Shown here one piece after another: positions 49,904 through 58,637 of a stretch of 64,000 nt of DNA; the stretch's first letter is position 1; each line of letters starts with the position of its first letter. The notes below the pieces were generated by a model. It saw nothing but the letters and a program-made list of their open reading frames with translations. It did not search any database and was not told where the DNA came from. The position numbers and the translations under genes are program-made. The DNA is from Paenarthrobacter aurescens (GTDB lineage: Bacteria; Actinomycetota; Actinomycetes; Actinomycetales; Micrococcaceae): positions 3,286,001-3,350,000 of the forward strand of contig NZ_CP157456.1 of assembly GCF_041549525.1 (NCBI RefSeq). The letters are read 5' to 3'.

Positions 49904-51283
49904 CTAGTCGATTTCCACATCGTTCTTGGCCACCACGATCGAGTCGTCAATGTCGTTGTATTCGACCTCCACATCCAGCTCGTTGTCTGCAATGACGGTG
50001 TTGTCTTCAACGTTGGTGTACTCGACGTCCAGCTCGTTGTCCTGGATAACCGTGGAATCGTAATTGACCTGGACATCCTCGACGTCGAGGTTGGTGGAGT
50101 TGTCCACCTCCAATTCGTTGTCCTGAACCACAATGGAGTCGTTGATGAGCTGAACATCTTCGACATCCACATCCGTGGAGTTGTCATTGAAGGAGTCGGA
50201 GACGTTCACGGAGTTGTCGGAATTATCCGAGTTGTCGTTGAACGAATCCTCGAACTCTGCATCGACGTCCACATCAACATCCGTGGAGTTGTCCTGAGAG
50301 TTGTCGTTGAAGGAGTCGGTGATGCTGGTGTTGTTGGTAGTGGTGTGGGACGAGCTGTCCTCATTGAAGGAGTCCTCAATGTCAACATCCACGTCAACGT
50401 CCGTGTTGTAGGAGTCCTCGGTCACGGAGTGATCCGAGTAGTCGTTGCCGATGGCGATGTCGTTGTTGCCCCTGGCGTCCACGGTGACCGAGTTGTCCAC
50501 CGAGTGATCATCGGTATTGGTTGTGGTGGTTGTGGTGGTGGTATTGCCCGCATTGCTGACGTCGTCGCCGGCAGCGATTGCACCGTCGCCCGAGGCAACC
50601 ACAGCGTCCTGGTTGAAGAGCTGGGTGACATCGCCGTCAGCCCAGATGTTCTGGTTGACCGATTGGTCGGTGATCGTATCGCGGTCATCAATGGTGGTGG
50701 TGTAGGAGTAGTTGTTCACCACGTGTACCAGCTGCTGAACAGCATGTGCGTGGTCGTCCCAGTCGCCGCCGTCATGGCCGCCACCACCGTGGCCTCCGCC
50801 GTCATGGCCGCCCCAGTCGCCGCCGTCATGATCCCCACCGCCGTGGCCGCCGTGATCGTCGTCGTCGTCGTGACCACCCCAGCCACCACCGCCGCCGTGG
50901 CCGCCACCATGACCGTGGTCATCATCATCATGGTCCGGGCGTCCGCCGCCGCCACCGTGGCCGTGATCGTCATCATCGTCGTGGCCACCCCAACCGCCAC
51001 CGCCGCCACTGGGGCGATCGTCGTCGTCGTGGCCGCCCCAGGCGCCACCGGTGGAGACGCTGTTTCCGCCCGTGTTGTATTCGCGGTCAAAGGATGAGCG
51101 GGCGTTGATGGGTGCGTAGTCGAGGACCACCGGGCGAACGGCGTCCACATCAGCCGAGGAGACGTCATGCAGGCCTGCTGCAGCGAGCGCAGCTTCGGGA
51201 TCGCGGACGAACTCTTCAGCGGCATCGGGATCGTTGAACAGGCTCATCAGGAACTGCACGAGCTGTTGTGCGAGTGTTGGCAT
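49904..51283 (-). CDS. iniB: IniB-like Asp/His/Gly-rich protein
   Basis: 459 residues. Residues 1-65 (TLAQQLVQFLMSLFNDPDAAEEFVRDPEAALAAAGLHDVSSADV) match the IniB N-terminal domain. Then comes a Gly/His/Asp-rich region (about 75-180, tracts such as GGHDDDDDHGHGGG), and then an Asp/Asn/Val-rich region to the end with repeats such as DSFNDNS and QDNELDVE. No signal peptide or membrane helix. This composition suggests metal or polycation binding and a flexible or solenoid tail. Role unknown. It precedes iniA and is separated from it by a hairpin. The DNA is unusual, with long GTC/GAC and GTGGTC runs. Confidence 0.8.
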   Translation of the reverse strand: MPTLAQQLVQFLMSLFNDPDAAEEFVRDPEAALAAAGLHDVSSADVDAVRPVVLDYAPINARSSFDREYNTGGNSVSTGGAWGGHDDDDRPSGGGGGWGGHDDDDDHGHGGGGGRPDHDDDDHGHGGGHGGGGGWGGHDDDDDHGGHGGGDHDGGDWGGHDGGGHGGGGHDGGDWDDHAHAVQQLVHVVNNYSYTTTIDDRDTITDQSVNQNIWADGDVTQLFNQDAVVASGDGAIAAGDDVSNAGNTTTTTTTTNTDDHSVDNSVTVDARGNNDIAIGNDYSDHSVTEDSYNTDVDVDVDIEDSFNEDSSSHTTTNNTSITDSFNDNSQDNSTDVDVDVDAEFEDSFNDNSDNSDNSVNVSDSFNDNSTDVDVEDVQLINDSIVVQDNELEVDNSTNLDVEDVQVNYDSTVIQDNELDVEYTNVEDNTVIADNELDVEVEYNDIDDSIVVAKNDVEID

Positions 51284-51388
51284 TGGAGTGCTCCCTCAAA
51301 TTCTGTGATGGATGGTGATTCGCCTGGCACCTTTGCCTGGCTTGCAATCAACGTATTGCCGGCGCCGGTGACCGGGCATCGGGGGTGG

Positions 51389-51444
51389 TCCCCCTACCGT
51401 TCCGTCCACGGTTAGGGGATGGCGGGGTTTCCCATTAGGGGGTG
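51389..51444. promoter_or_regulatory. Candidate operator upstream of iniB
   Basis: Direct repeats ACGGTTAGGGGATG (51408-51421) and CCCATTAGGGGGTG (51431-51444), 23 bp apart, with an inverted relative CCCCCTACCGT (51390-51400). They lie 106-161 bp upstream of the iniB start, between iniB and luxR. A likely target of the LuxR regulator encoded next door. Confidence 0.5.
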
Positions 51445-51458
51445 CAGGGGCTTGCCCG

Positions 51459-53471
51459 CTACGGAGGCGGGTGCCCCTCCCCCAATGCAAGCCGCAGGCG
51501 GACCAGGAGTTCGGAGCGGTTTTCCGCCCCCAGGCGTCGACGCATGCGTGCAACGTGGTGTTCAGCCGTGCGGGGGGAGATGTAGATGGCCTCACCGATT
51601 TCCCGGTAGGTTTTGCCTTCAAGGATGAGCCGGCCCACTTCACGTTCCCGGGCGCTGAGTACTGAGGATTCAGGCGCACCGGGACCGGCGGCGTCGTGCG
51701 TCGCAGCCTGCGCGGGAGTGGCACTGCGGGGATTCTCATGGTGATGGGAGGTCCCGGACGATGGTGCCGTGCCTTGGGGGTGAATATCCCGGGCACACGC
51801 CAGCAGTTTCACCATGTCGCGTCGCTCATCCGCGTGCGCTGCGGCGTGGCCCGCCAGGCGCGCCCCCTCCCACGGCATCCCGACGGCGGCCAACCCACGG
51901 GCCGCTGTTTCGACGTCGGACGCTTCAAAACGGCCGGCCAGAACGGAGACCCAGGCCTTGCCGCCAGAGGCGAGCACGGAGGCCAAATGGCTGTGCTCAG
52001 AGGCGCGCACCAGGGCAGCTGCGTGCGGTGCAAGCCCGGCCGGGTCTTCGCTCAACAAGGCTGCCTGCACTGCAGCCCAATGCAAGGGCACCGACCACAG
52101 CGGCGGCTTTCCCAGCCTCCCCAGGAGGTCCCAGGCGTTGTGCAGGTAATGGCTGACCCGCCTGGATTCGCGGAGTCGCGCAGCGGTGATCATGAGTTCG
52201 CCCCACGGCAGGAGGCTGTAAAGATCCACGGACACATGCATCATCGCTTCGCGGGCCCTCTCCCACGCCAGCACGAGCTCGTGCACATCGCTCCCGCGCC
52301 GGGCAAGGCCCACTTCCAAGGCCGCCAATAAGAACCCGTCACGGGGTGCCAGCGGCCAGTGATTGGCTTTGACGGCCTCGTTGATGGCCAGGCGGGCGTC
52401 GTCGGCGTTGTCCTGCTGCATGGCGGACCACGCACGCAACAGGAAGAGCCGCGGACGGGCTGCGTCCCCGCCCTGGCCTGCAGTCAACGCGGCTTTGAGC
52501 ACCGTGTCTGCCACTCCAGGTTCCCCGCAGTGGAGGGCACAGAGGGCAGCCAGGGCAGCGGGAGTTTCAGGCAACGGGATGGATGTTCCCGCTGCGTTCA
52601 TCATGTCCGAGGCCCTGATGAGCTCCGGCAGTGCCAGTTCCGGCGCCGGTTCCAATGTTCGGCGGAGCCCCTCCTGGGTCAGGGACAAAGCCACCGCCAG
52701 GAGCGTCGGTGAACCGCCCGGCTGGGCCGCTGCCAGAAGCTCCTCGGCAGCCGCTGCGTTTCCCGAGCCAATCATGGCCACAGCAGCAAGCGGGGCCGAA
52801 CCATCAACCCTGTCCGGGCCAAGCCAGCTGTAGGTATCCGAGCTGCGGGACAACATTCCACGGTGTGCCCAGACGGATGCAGCAACGTCCACCCCCAAGC
52901 GAAGATCCGGGGCTCCGGGATCCGCGAGAAGCCGGTCCACTATTCTGCCTGCCGCATCCAAGTCCCCGCTAGCCGCTGAAGCCTGGGCACGTTTGGCGGC
53001 CTTGGCACTTTCATCTCCCCCGGCCAAAAGTGCCTCGGCATACAGCTCTGCGGCCAAGCCGGGGTTCGCTTCCAACGCCTCATCAGCGCACTGTTGGAGC
53101 TCTGCAACAATGCGGGGATCCTTGTATCCAACCCTTGCGAGGTCACGGGCCAGCTCCCGTAGGGGATGGCCACCCTGAACGCATTTGTCCACCAGTTCCT
53201 TTTGCAGGGAACGGATCCGGGCAGGCTGCGTTTCCTTCAGCACGGCGTACCGGGCCGTCCCCGCCACAGTCCCGTCAGCAGAGAGCAGCCCGGCGTCCTT
53301 GGCCTCGGCAATCAGCAGTTCCAGTCCTTGGTGGCTATCCCCGCCTAGGTAGTCCTCCAAGCTATCCGGCAAAGGCGACGGGATGGAGAACCCCACGGAC
53401 AAGGCAAGGAGCAGCTCGTGAACGCCCGCCGAGGGCACCGTGGGCCCGGGCTTATGGTCATGTCCCGTCAT
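51459..53471 (-). CDS. LuxR-family regulator with helical-repeat domain
   Basis: 670 residues. The C-terminus has a LuxR helix-turn-helix (SAREREVGRLILEGKTYREIGEAIYISPRTAEHHVARMRRRLGAENRSELL). The N-terminal ~590 residues are Ala/Leu-rich helical repeats (TPR-like), without a clear ATP-binding P-loop, so it is not a classical LAL/MalT protein. It lies between the Hsp70 and IniB genes and probably regulates one or both. It starts 3 nt after the Hsp70 stop, so it is co-transcribed with Hsp70. Confidence 0.85.
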   Translation of the reverse strand: MTGHDHKPGPTVPSAGVHELLLALSVGFSIPSPLPDSLEDYLGGDSHQGLELLIAEAKDAGLLSADGTVAGTARYAVLKETQPARIRSLQKELVDKCVQGGHPLRELARDLARVGYKDPRIVAELQQCADEALEANPGLAAELYAEALLAGGDESAKAAKRAQASAASGDLDAAGRIVDRLLADPGAPDLRLGVDVAASVWAHRGMLSRSSDTYSWLGPDRVDGSAPLAAVAMIGSGNAAAAEELLAAAQPGGSPTLLAVALSLTQEGLRRTLEPAPELALPELIRASDMMNAAGTSIPLPETPAALAALCALHCGEPGVADTVLKAALTAGQGGDAARPRLFLLRAWSAMQQDNADDARLAINEAVKANHWPLAPRDGFLLAALEVGLARRGSDVHELVLAWERAREAMMHVSVDLYSLLPWGELMITAARLRESRRVSHYLHNAWDLLGRLGKPPLWSVPLHWAAVQAALLSEDPAGLAPHAAALVRASEHSHLASVLASGGKAWVSVLAGRFEASDVETAARGLAAVGMPWEGARLAGHAAAHADERRDMVKLLACARDIHPQGTAPSSGTSHHHENPRSATPAQAATHDAAGPGAPESSVLSAREREVGRLILEGKTYREIGEAIYISPRTAEHHVARMRRRLGAENRSELLVRLRLALGEGHPPP

Positions 53472-53474
53472 GGG

Positions 53475-55643
53475 TCAGACCGCCGAGATCAGCGCTGGAT
53501 CCGCGGTAGGGCTGGTTTCGGAAGGTATTGGCGCCGGGTCAGGGACGGCTGGAGCTGTATTCTCCGGCGCCACACTCGGTTCAGGGGAAGGTGCCGGAGG
53601 GTCCTGGACCACGGTGGGTGCCGGCTCCGGCGATGGAGGCGGCGGTGGAGGCGGCGTCACGGGGTCCGTGGGTGTGGTGGGCGGCGTAGTGGGTTCACTG
53701 ACAGGCGGAGTGGTGGGCTCGGCCGTGGGCGGCGGTGTGGTGGGCTGAGTATTCGGATCGGGCGTCGGTCCGCTCGCGGCACCCCCGGTGGGATCGGGCG
53801 CAGGAGTGGTTGGGGTTGAGGTGCCCGACCCCGGGGCTTGGGTGCCGGGGGCTTGGGTGCCGGGGGCTTGGGTGCCCGGAGCTTGAGCGCCGGGGGTTTG
53901 AGTGCCGGGGTTTTGAGTGCCTGGTGTGGTGGTGCCAGCCGCACCCACACCCGTTCCGGCGGCAGCCCCGGAACCTGAACCTGAACCGGCAGTGTTCCCG
54001 GAGCCGGTACCTGCACCACCGGAGCCTGAGTTGGTTCCGCCGGCGTTGCCGTTCTGCTTGGCTGGCGCCTTTCCAGTGGAGCCAGCCCTCGTGACCCCGG
54101 TCCTGGCGCTCGCTTGGAGCCCTGCCGCCGGGCCTCCGAGTACTGGGGTGGAACCGGCCGCTCCTCCTGCGCTGTTGCCCGGCTTTCCGTCCGCCTGTGC
54201 CCCGGCGGCTTGGGTTCCGCCGTCGCGCATGACGTCAGCCGCCTGGTTGCCGAACATGGTGGCCAGGAGTCCGGAACCGTCCGGACTCTGGGCCGCCGTG
54301 GCGGTAGCGATGGTCAGCACGGTGGCAGCTGCAGCGGCCGCAGCAGCCATCCGCACCCGGGACCGCGGAGCATGCCCGCCTGGTGCGGAAGGCCCGGATT
54401 TGGGGTGGCGTAGTGCAGGAGCCCGGCCCGGCACGTGAGGCCTGCCCAGCGCAGCGGCCGCACTCGTTTCCGCAGCCCCCGCCACAACTGAAGCGGCCAA
54501 GACTGATGCCGAGGGACCCGCCGTCGCGTCCACGGCGCCAGCAGCCGCGACCACTGCGTCCACCCCTTGGGAGCGCAGCCCAGCTACAGCGGCACCAAGG
54601 CAGATGGACGATTTTGGATCCGCGTCCACGGCGATCGGCCGGTCCAGTTCCACGGAAATCAGCTCTGCCACGAGGGGAATCCGGGAGGACCCGCCGATCA
54701 GCAGCACTGCACTGAGGTCCTGGGCTTCAAGGTTGATGCTGCGGAGGCTGCGTTCCAGAGCGTCCACGGTATCCCTGACAGGGGCCTCAATCATGGCTTC
54801 GAATTCGGAACGCACCAGCCTCACCGACAGCTGGGTGCCGGGCAGGGACACGGCCACGCTGGCTTCGCTGTCCAAGGACAGGGCCTCTTTGGCTTCCCGG
54901 CATTCCCGCCTCAACCGGGAAAGCGCCGCGAGGGTTTCGCCGGAAGTGGGATCCAAGGACGGGCCGTCACCAAGGTGTGCCATCACGTGGCGCAGGACAG
55001 CGGCGTCGAAATCGGCTCCGCCCAAGGTTTCAATGCCGTCAGGACGGCCCAGCAGTTCAAATTTTCCGGCTCCGGCTTTGCGGAGGACAGCGGTGTCGAA
55101 AGTGCCGCCGCCGAGGTCATAGACGGCAATGATGCTGCCGTCCTCCACCCGCGTTTGGGACGCGTAGTGGAGGGCTGCCGCTTCCGGCTCGCTGATCAGG
55201 CTGATGTCCTTCAAGCCTGCTGCGGTGAGCGCTGCAAGTACCAGGGAGGTGCGGTGCTGACCCCACGCTGCGGGGTGCGTCATGATGATCGACGACGGCG
55301 CGGCGCCCTCACGTTCCTGGGCCTTGTCCACCACCCACTGGGCCATGGCGGCGTACACGTCTTCGGGCGCCAACCAGCTCTCCCCAACAGCGAGGGGAAC
55401 GGAGTCGCCTATGCGTCGTTTGAATTCCCGCACCATGCGCTGTGGATGGTCCAGTCCGCGGCGTTCGGCTGCTTCGCCTACCAGTACCCGGCCGTCGTCG
55501 GCGTAGAAAAGCACCGACGGCACGGCGCTGCCATGCAATCCCAGCGGCAGGATTTCAGGTGATGGAGTGGAGCCTTGATGGGGTTTGATGAGGGCTGCGG
55601 CGGTAAAACTCGTCCCGACGTCAATGGCGAGAACATAGCTCAT
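53475..55643 (-). CDS. Hsp70-like protein with membrane segment and Pro-rich C-terminus
   Basis: 722 residues. The N-terminal ~370 form an Hsp70/actin-fold ATPase: YVLAIDVGTSFTAAALI, IIAVYDLGGGTFDTAVLRKAG, LIGGSSRIPLVAELIS. No Hsp70 substrate-binding domain follows. Instead there is an Ala-rich hydrophobic segment near 430-455 (AAAAAAAATVLTIATATAA), then a long extracytoplasmic-like Gly/Thr/Pro tail with (PGTQA) repeats and Pro/Thr stretches. This resembles actinobacterial Hsp70-like proteins with a single membrane span. Function unknown; first gene of the Hsp70-luxR unit, with direct repeats upstream. Confidence 0.85.
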   Translation of the reverse strand: MSYVLAIDVGTSFTAAALIKPHQGSTPSPEILPLGLHGSAVPSVLFYADDGRVLVGEAAERRGLDHPQRMVREFKRRIGDSVPLAVGESWLAPEDVYAAMAQWVVDKAQEREGAAPSSIIMTHPAAWGQHRTSLVLAALTAAGLKDISLISEPEAAALHYASQTRVEDGSIIAVYDLGGGTFDTAVLRKAGAGKFELLGRPDGIETLGGADFDAAVLRHVMAHLGDGPSLDPTSGETLAALSRLRRECREAKEALSLDSEASVAVSLPGTQLSVRLVRSEFEAMIEAPVRDTVDALERSLRSINLEAQDLSAVLLIGGSSRIPLVAELISVELDRPIAVDADPKSSICLGAAVAGLRSQGVDAVVAAAGAVDATAGPSASVLAASVVAGAAETSAAAALGRPHVPGRAPALRHPKSGPSAPGGHAPRSRVRMAAAAAAAATVLTIATATAAQSPDGSGLLATMFGNQAADVMRDGGTQAAGAQADGKPGNSAGGAAGSTPVLGGPAAGLQASARTGVTRAGSTGKAPAKQNGNAGGTNSGSGGAGTGSGNTAGSGSGSGAAAGTGVGAAGTTTPGTQNPGTQTPGAQAPGTQAPGTQAPGTQAPGSGTSTPTTPAPDPTGGAASGPTPDPNTQPTTPPPTAEPTTPPVSEPTTPPTTPTDPVTPPPPPPPSPEPAPTVVQDPPAPSPEPSVAPENTAPAVPDPAPIPSETSPTADPALISAV

Positions 55644-55741
55644 GGTTACCTCGAAAAGAACACGGCGCGTCGCTAGCGGGCTGCATCACAAGCGGGTTCT
55701 GAACAAGTTAGCACCTGCCCCAGACGGGCAAAACCCTCAGG

Positions 55742-55783
55742 TGCTACACCAAATTGTCATAGTTGCTACACCAATTTGTCATA
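55742..55783. promoter_or_regulatory. Two direct 20-bp repeats upstream of the Hsp70 gene
   Basis: TGCTACACCAAATTGTCATA (55742-55761) and TGCTACACCAATTTGTCATA (55764-55783) differ at one base and have a 22-bp pitch, about two helical turns. They lie about 100-140 bp upstream of the Hsp70 start, in a 214-bp gap without a gene. They look like tandem regulator sites. Confidence 0.62.
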
Positions 55784-55857
55784 TTCCAACACCGCTATAC
55801 ACCCCGAGGAGCGAAGCCCCTGTTCAGGACGCCAAGACCCCAACCCGGCCGTCATAT

Positions 55858-56925
55858 TTAGAGGCCGGAGTATGAGTGCAGACCGTTGAAGACCGTGTTG
55901 ACCAGCGTGAAGTTGATGATGACGCAGGCGTAGCCCACAATCGACAACCACGCTGCACGCGTTCCGGTCCAACCACGCGTGGCCCGTGCGTGCAGGTAGC
56001 CCGCGTAAACCACCCAAATCACAAAGGTCCATACTTCCTTGGGGTCCCAGCCCCAGAAGCGGCCCCACGCCTTTTCGGCCCAGATTGCACCGAACATGAG
56101 GGTGAAGGTCCAGCCAATGAAAGCGATGGCGTTGATCCGGTAGGAGAGGTTCTCAAGGCTCAGTGCGTTCGGAACCAGGCGCATGAATCCCAAATTGTCC
56201 TTGCGGCCCGCAGCGAGGTTCTTCTGGCGGTACGACTGCAGCAGCTGCAGCACGGACATGGCGAACGTCAGGGTGAACAGTGCAGAGGACAACACTGCAA
56301 TGGAAACGTGGATGATCAGCCAGTAGCTCTGCAGAGCCGGAACCAAGTGGCCCACGGGAGTCCAGAAAGCAGCCGACGCGGCTACGAGCATGATGATGGC
56401 CAGGCCGATCACGAACGTGCCCAGGAAGCGCAGGTCACGGCGGATGAGGACAATCAGGAATACAGCCACAGCTACAAAGGCACCGGTGGTGAGGAACTCG
56501 TACATGTTGCCCCACGGCACGCGTCCGGCGCCGAAGGCACGGGTCACTACGCCCGCTCCGTGAATGAGGACGCCCAGTACGGTCAACGCCACTGCCACAC
56601 GGGCGGGTGCGCGGCGTTCGCCCGCGTACTTCATGTCGCCGGCGGCGGTGCCGCCCTCAACGGTGAGGCCCGACGTCGGACGCTCGGCCCGGCCGGCCGG
56701 CCCACCGGCGTCGGCTCCTCCCAAACCAGCCGCAACGCGGCCCGCAGCAACGCTCACCTTGGGGTCGGCCGTGCTGGCCGCTGCCTTCTGGTCCACGGCA
56801 CGGAGCATCTTGCTGCTCTTGGCCAGGTCCCAGGCGAAGGCGATGAACGCCACGGTATACGTGCCGGCGGCCAACAGCATGAACAGCTCGCTGTACTGGC
56901 CCAGGGTTTCGTTGATGACGGGCAT
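55858..56925 (-). CDS. ccsB: Cytochrome c biogenesis protein CcsB
   Basis: 355 residues from ATG 56925. Multi-pass membrane protein with the haem-handling WWD-type motif AWGRFWGWDPKEVWTFVIWVVYAGYLHARATRGW, and conserved His residues. With ResB it forms the system II haem lyase, which delivers and attaches haem to cytochromes c outside the membrane. The start overlaps the resB stop by 1 nt (TAATG). Last gene of the operon. A Pro/Ala-rich loop follows the first helix. Confidence 0.92.
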   Translation of the reverse strand: MPVINETLGQYSELFMLLAAGTYTVAFIAFAWDLAKSSKMLRAVDQKAAASTADPKVSVAAGRVAAGLGGADAGGPAGRAERPTSGLTVEGGTAAGDMKYAGERRAPARVAVALTVLGVLIHGAGVVTRAFGAGRVPWGNMYEFLTTGAFVAVAVFLIVLIRRDLRFLGTFVIGLAIIMLVAASAAFWTPVGHLVPALQSYWLIIHVSIAVLSSALFTLTFAMSVLQLLQSYRQKNLAAGRKDNLGFMRLVPNALSLENLSYRINAIAFIGWTFTLMFGAIWAEKAWGRFWGWDPKEVWTFVIWVVYAGYLHARATRGWTGTRAAWLSIVGYACVIINFTLVNTVFNGLHSYSGL

Positions 56926-58637
56926 TACTGGTCCTTCGAGGTTGAGGAAGATCCTGCAGTTTTTGAAGCGGTGTCCGGCGTCTCCGGGACATTCCATTCG
57001 CGGGCAAAGATTTCACGGAGGGCTGCTGCTTCGCCGGCGAGGCGGTGGTCTTCGCCGCGGGCCAGCAGGCCGTATTCCACCATGGTGCGGCCGTCCGCGT
57101 GGGTTCCGGTGCGGACCCAGACGCGGCGGCGGTTGATGTAAAGGGACATGACCAGGCCGGCGACTGCGAGGAAGCCGAAAATCAGGGCGTAAAGCTGGCC
57201 GGGGTTGTGGTGGATGTCCACGCCGATGTACTTCTTGACGCCATCGAACGTGATGCTGCCCTTGCCGTCAGGCAAGTCAACGGTGGCTCCAGGCGTCAAC
57301 GTGATACCGCCGGCAGCGAGGTCGCGGGCATTGAGCGGTTTCAGGTTCTTGACGTCCAGCTCGAACACGTTCTGGGGCACGCCCTTGTCCAGGCCGAGGT
57401 CACCATAGAAGGAGTTCAGGCTGAGCTGCGGGTTGAAAAGTTCCGGCGAGGCGCTGAAGGACGTGCCATTCTCGCCGGAGAATGCCGTGGGAAGGAAGAA
57501 GCCCACAAAGCCCAGCTGGTCCGGCTTGGCGTCCGGGACCTTAATGACCACGGACGAGTAATAGTTATCGCCCTGGACCTTGGCAATGACCGGCCCTTCG
57601 AAGGAGACGTTTCCCTCTCCATCGCGCACGGTGACCATGGGGGCGTAGCCGTTTCCGGTGAGGTAGAGGCTGGTGCCGCCCAAAGAAACGGGGTCGTTGA
57701 CCTTCAATATTTCTTTCTTGCCCGCTGAGTCCTTGGTTTCCTTGGTGGTCACTTCAGCGGTGTAATCGATGGGCTGGCCCGCCTTGCCAGGCGATTCACC
57801 GCGATCGAACGTGGCCTGGAACTTATCCAGTTGCATGGAGTAGGGCTGGAGCCAGCTGCTCTGGAAGTTGGTGCCCGGGGTGAACTGGTCATAGCCCACC
57901 AGGGTGTTGACGAAAGTATCGCCCTCTACCAGGATGCGCTGGCCGCTGTACCCGTACAGGCCCCCAATGGCCACGGACACCAGCACTCCGATCAAGGAGG
58001 TGTGGAACACCAGGTTGCCCACTTCCTTCAGGAAGCCACGCTCGGCACCCAAGGACGGCAGGGCGCCGTCGACGTCCCTGACTTCCACGCGGTAGCCGCG
58101 CTTCTTGAGCAGCCCGGCGGCATCGGCGATGGCCTTCGACGCCGGGATCCCGGCGTCGGCGGGCACTGCCAGGGTTCCGTACTCCGGCAGGCGCGACAAG
58201 CGCTTGGGGGTGCGCGGCGGCTGCGACTTCATGGCCTTGTAGTGGGCGATCGCGCGCGGAGTGACACAGCCGATCAGGGAAATGAACAGCAGGATGTAGA
58301 TGGCCGAGAACCAGGCCGAGGAGTAGACGTCGAACATCTGGAGGGCATCCAGGAACGGACCCGTTGTGGGATTGTTCTTGATCCAGTCCGTTACCGTCAC
58401 CGGGTTGGCCGGCCGCTGCGGGAACAAGGAACCCGGAACGGCGCCAACGGCAAGCAGGAGCAACAGGAAAAGAGCCGTGCGCATGCTGGTCAGTTGAGTC
58501 CATGCCCACCGGAGCATGCCTTTGAAACCAAGCGCGGGCAGTGCTGCCTCGGACTTGGCCTGCTGGAGTTTTCCTTCCGCTGTCCCGGGGGTTTCAGCGG
58601 CAGGTGACTTCTTCTTGGCTTTCACGGACTCGCTCAT
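56925..58637 (-). CDS. resB: Cytochrome c biogenesis protein ResB
   Basis: 570 residues from ATG 58637. Contains the ResB membrane segments (MLRWAWTQLTSMRTALFLLLLLAVGAVPGSLFPQRP, WFSAIYILLFISLIGCVTPRAIAHYK) and a large extracytoplasmic domain before the final membrane segment. Partner of CcsB in system II. The frame is open to 58991 but overlaps ccdA. Stop and start overlap ccsB by 1 nt. Confidence 0.92.
   Translation of the reverse strand: MSESVKAKKKSPAAETPGTAEGKLQQAKSEAALPALGFKGMLRWAWTQLTSMRTALFLLLLLAVGAVPGSLFPQRPANPVTVTDWIKNNPTTGPFLDALQMFDVYSSAWFSAIYILLFISLIGCVTPRAIAHYKAMKSQPPRTPKRLSRLPEYGTLAVPADAGIPASKAIADAAGLLKKRGYRVEVRDVDGALPSLGAERGFLKEVGNLVFHTSLIGVLVSVAIGGLYGYSGQRILVEGDTFVNTLVGYDQFTPGTNFQSSWLQPYSMQLDKFQATFDRGESPGKAGQPIDYTAEVTTKETKDSAGKKEILKVNDPVSLGGTSLYLTGNGYAPMVTVRDGEGNVSFEGPVIAKVQGDNYYSSVVIKVPDAKPDQLGFVGFFLPTAFSGENGTSFSASPELFNPQLSLNSFYGDLGLDKGVPQNVFELDVKNLKPLNARDLAAGGITLTPGATVDLPDGKGSITFDGVKKYIGVDIHHNPGQLYALIFGFLAVAGLVMSLYINRRRVWVRTGTHADGRTMVEYGLLARGEDHRLAGEAAALREIFAREWNVPETPDTASKTAGSSSTSKDQ

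Noticed and set aside
49811..51283. Sequencing artefact in the Asp/His/Gly-rich iniB region
   Set aside because: The frame stays open over 1.3 kb of repetitive DNA, with an intact IniB N-terminal domain; an indel would break it.
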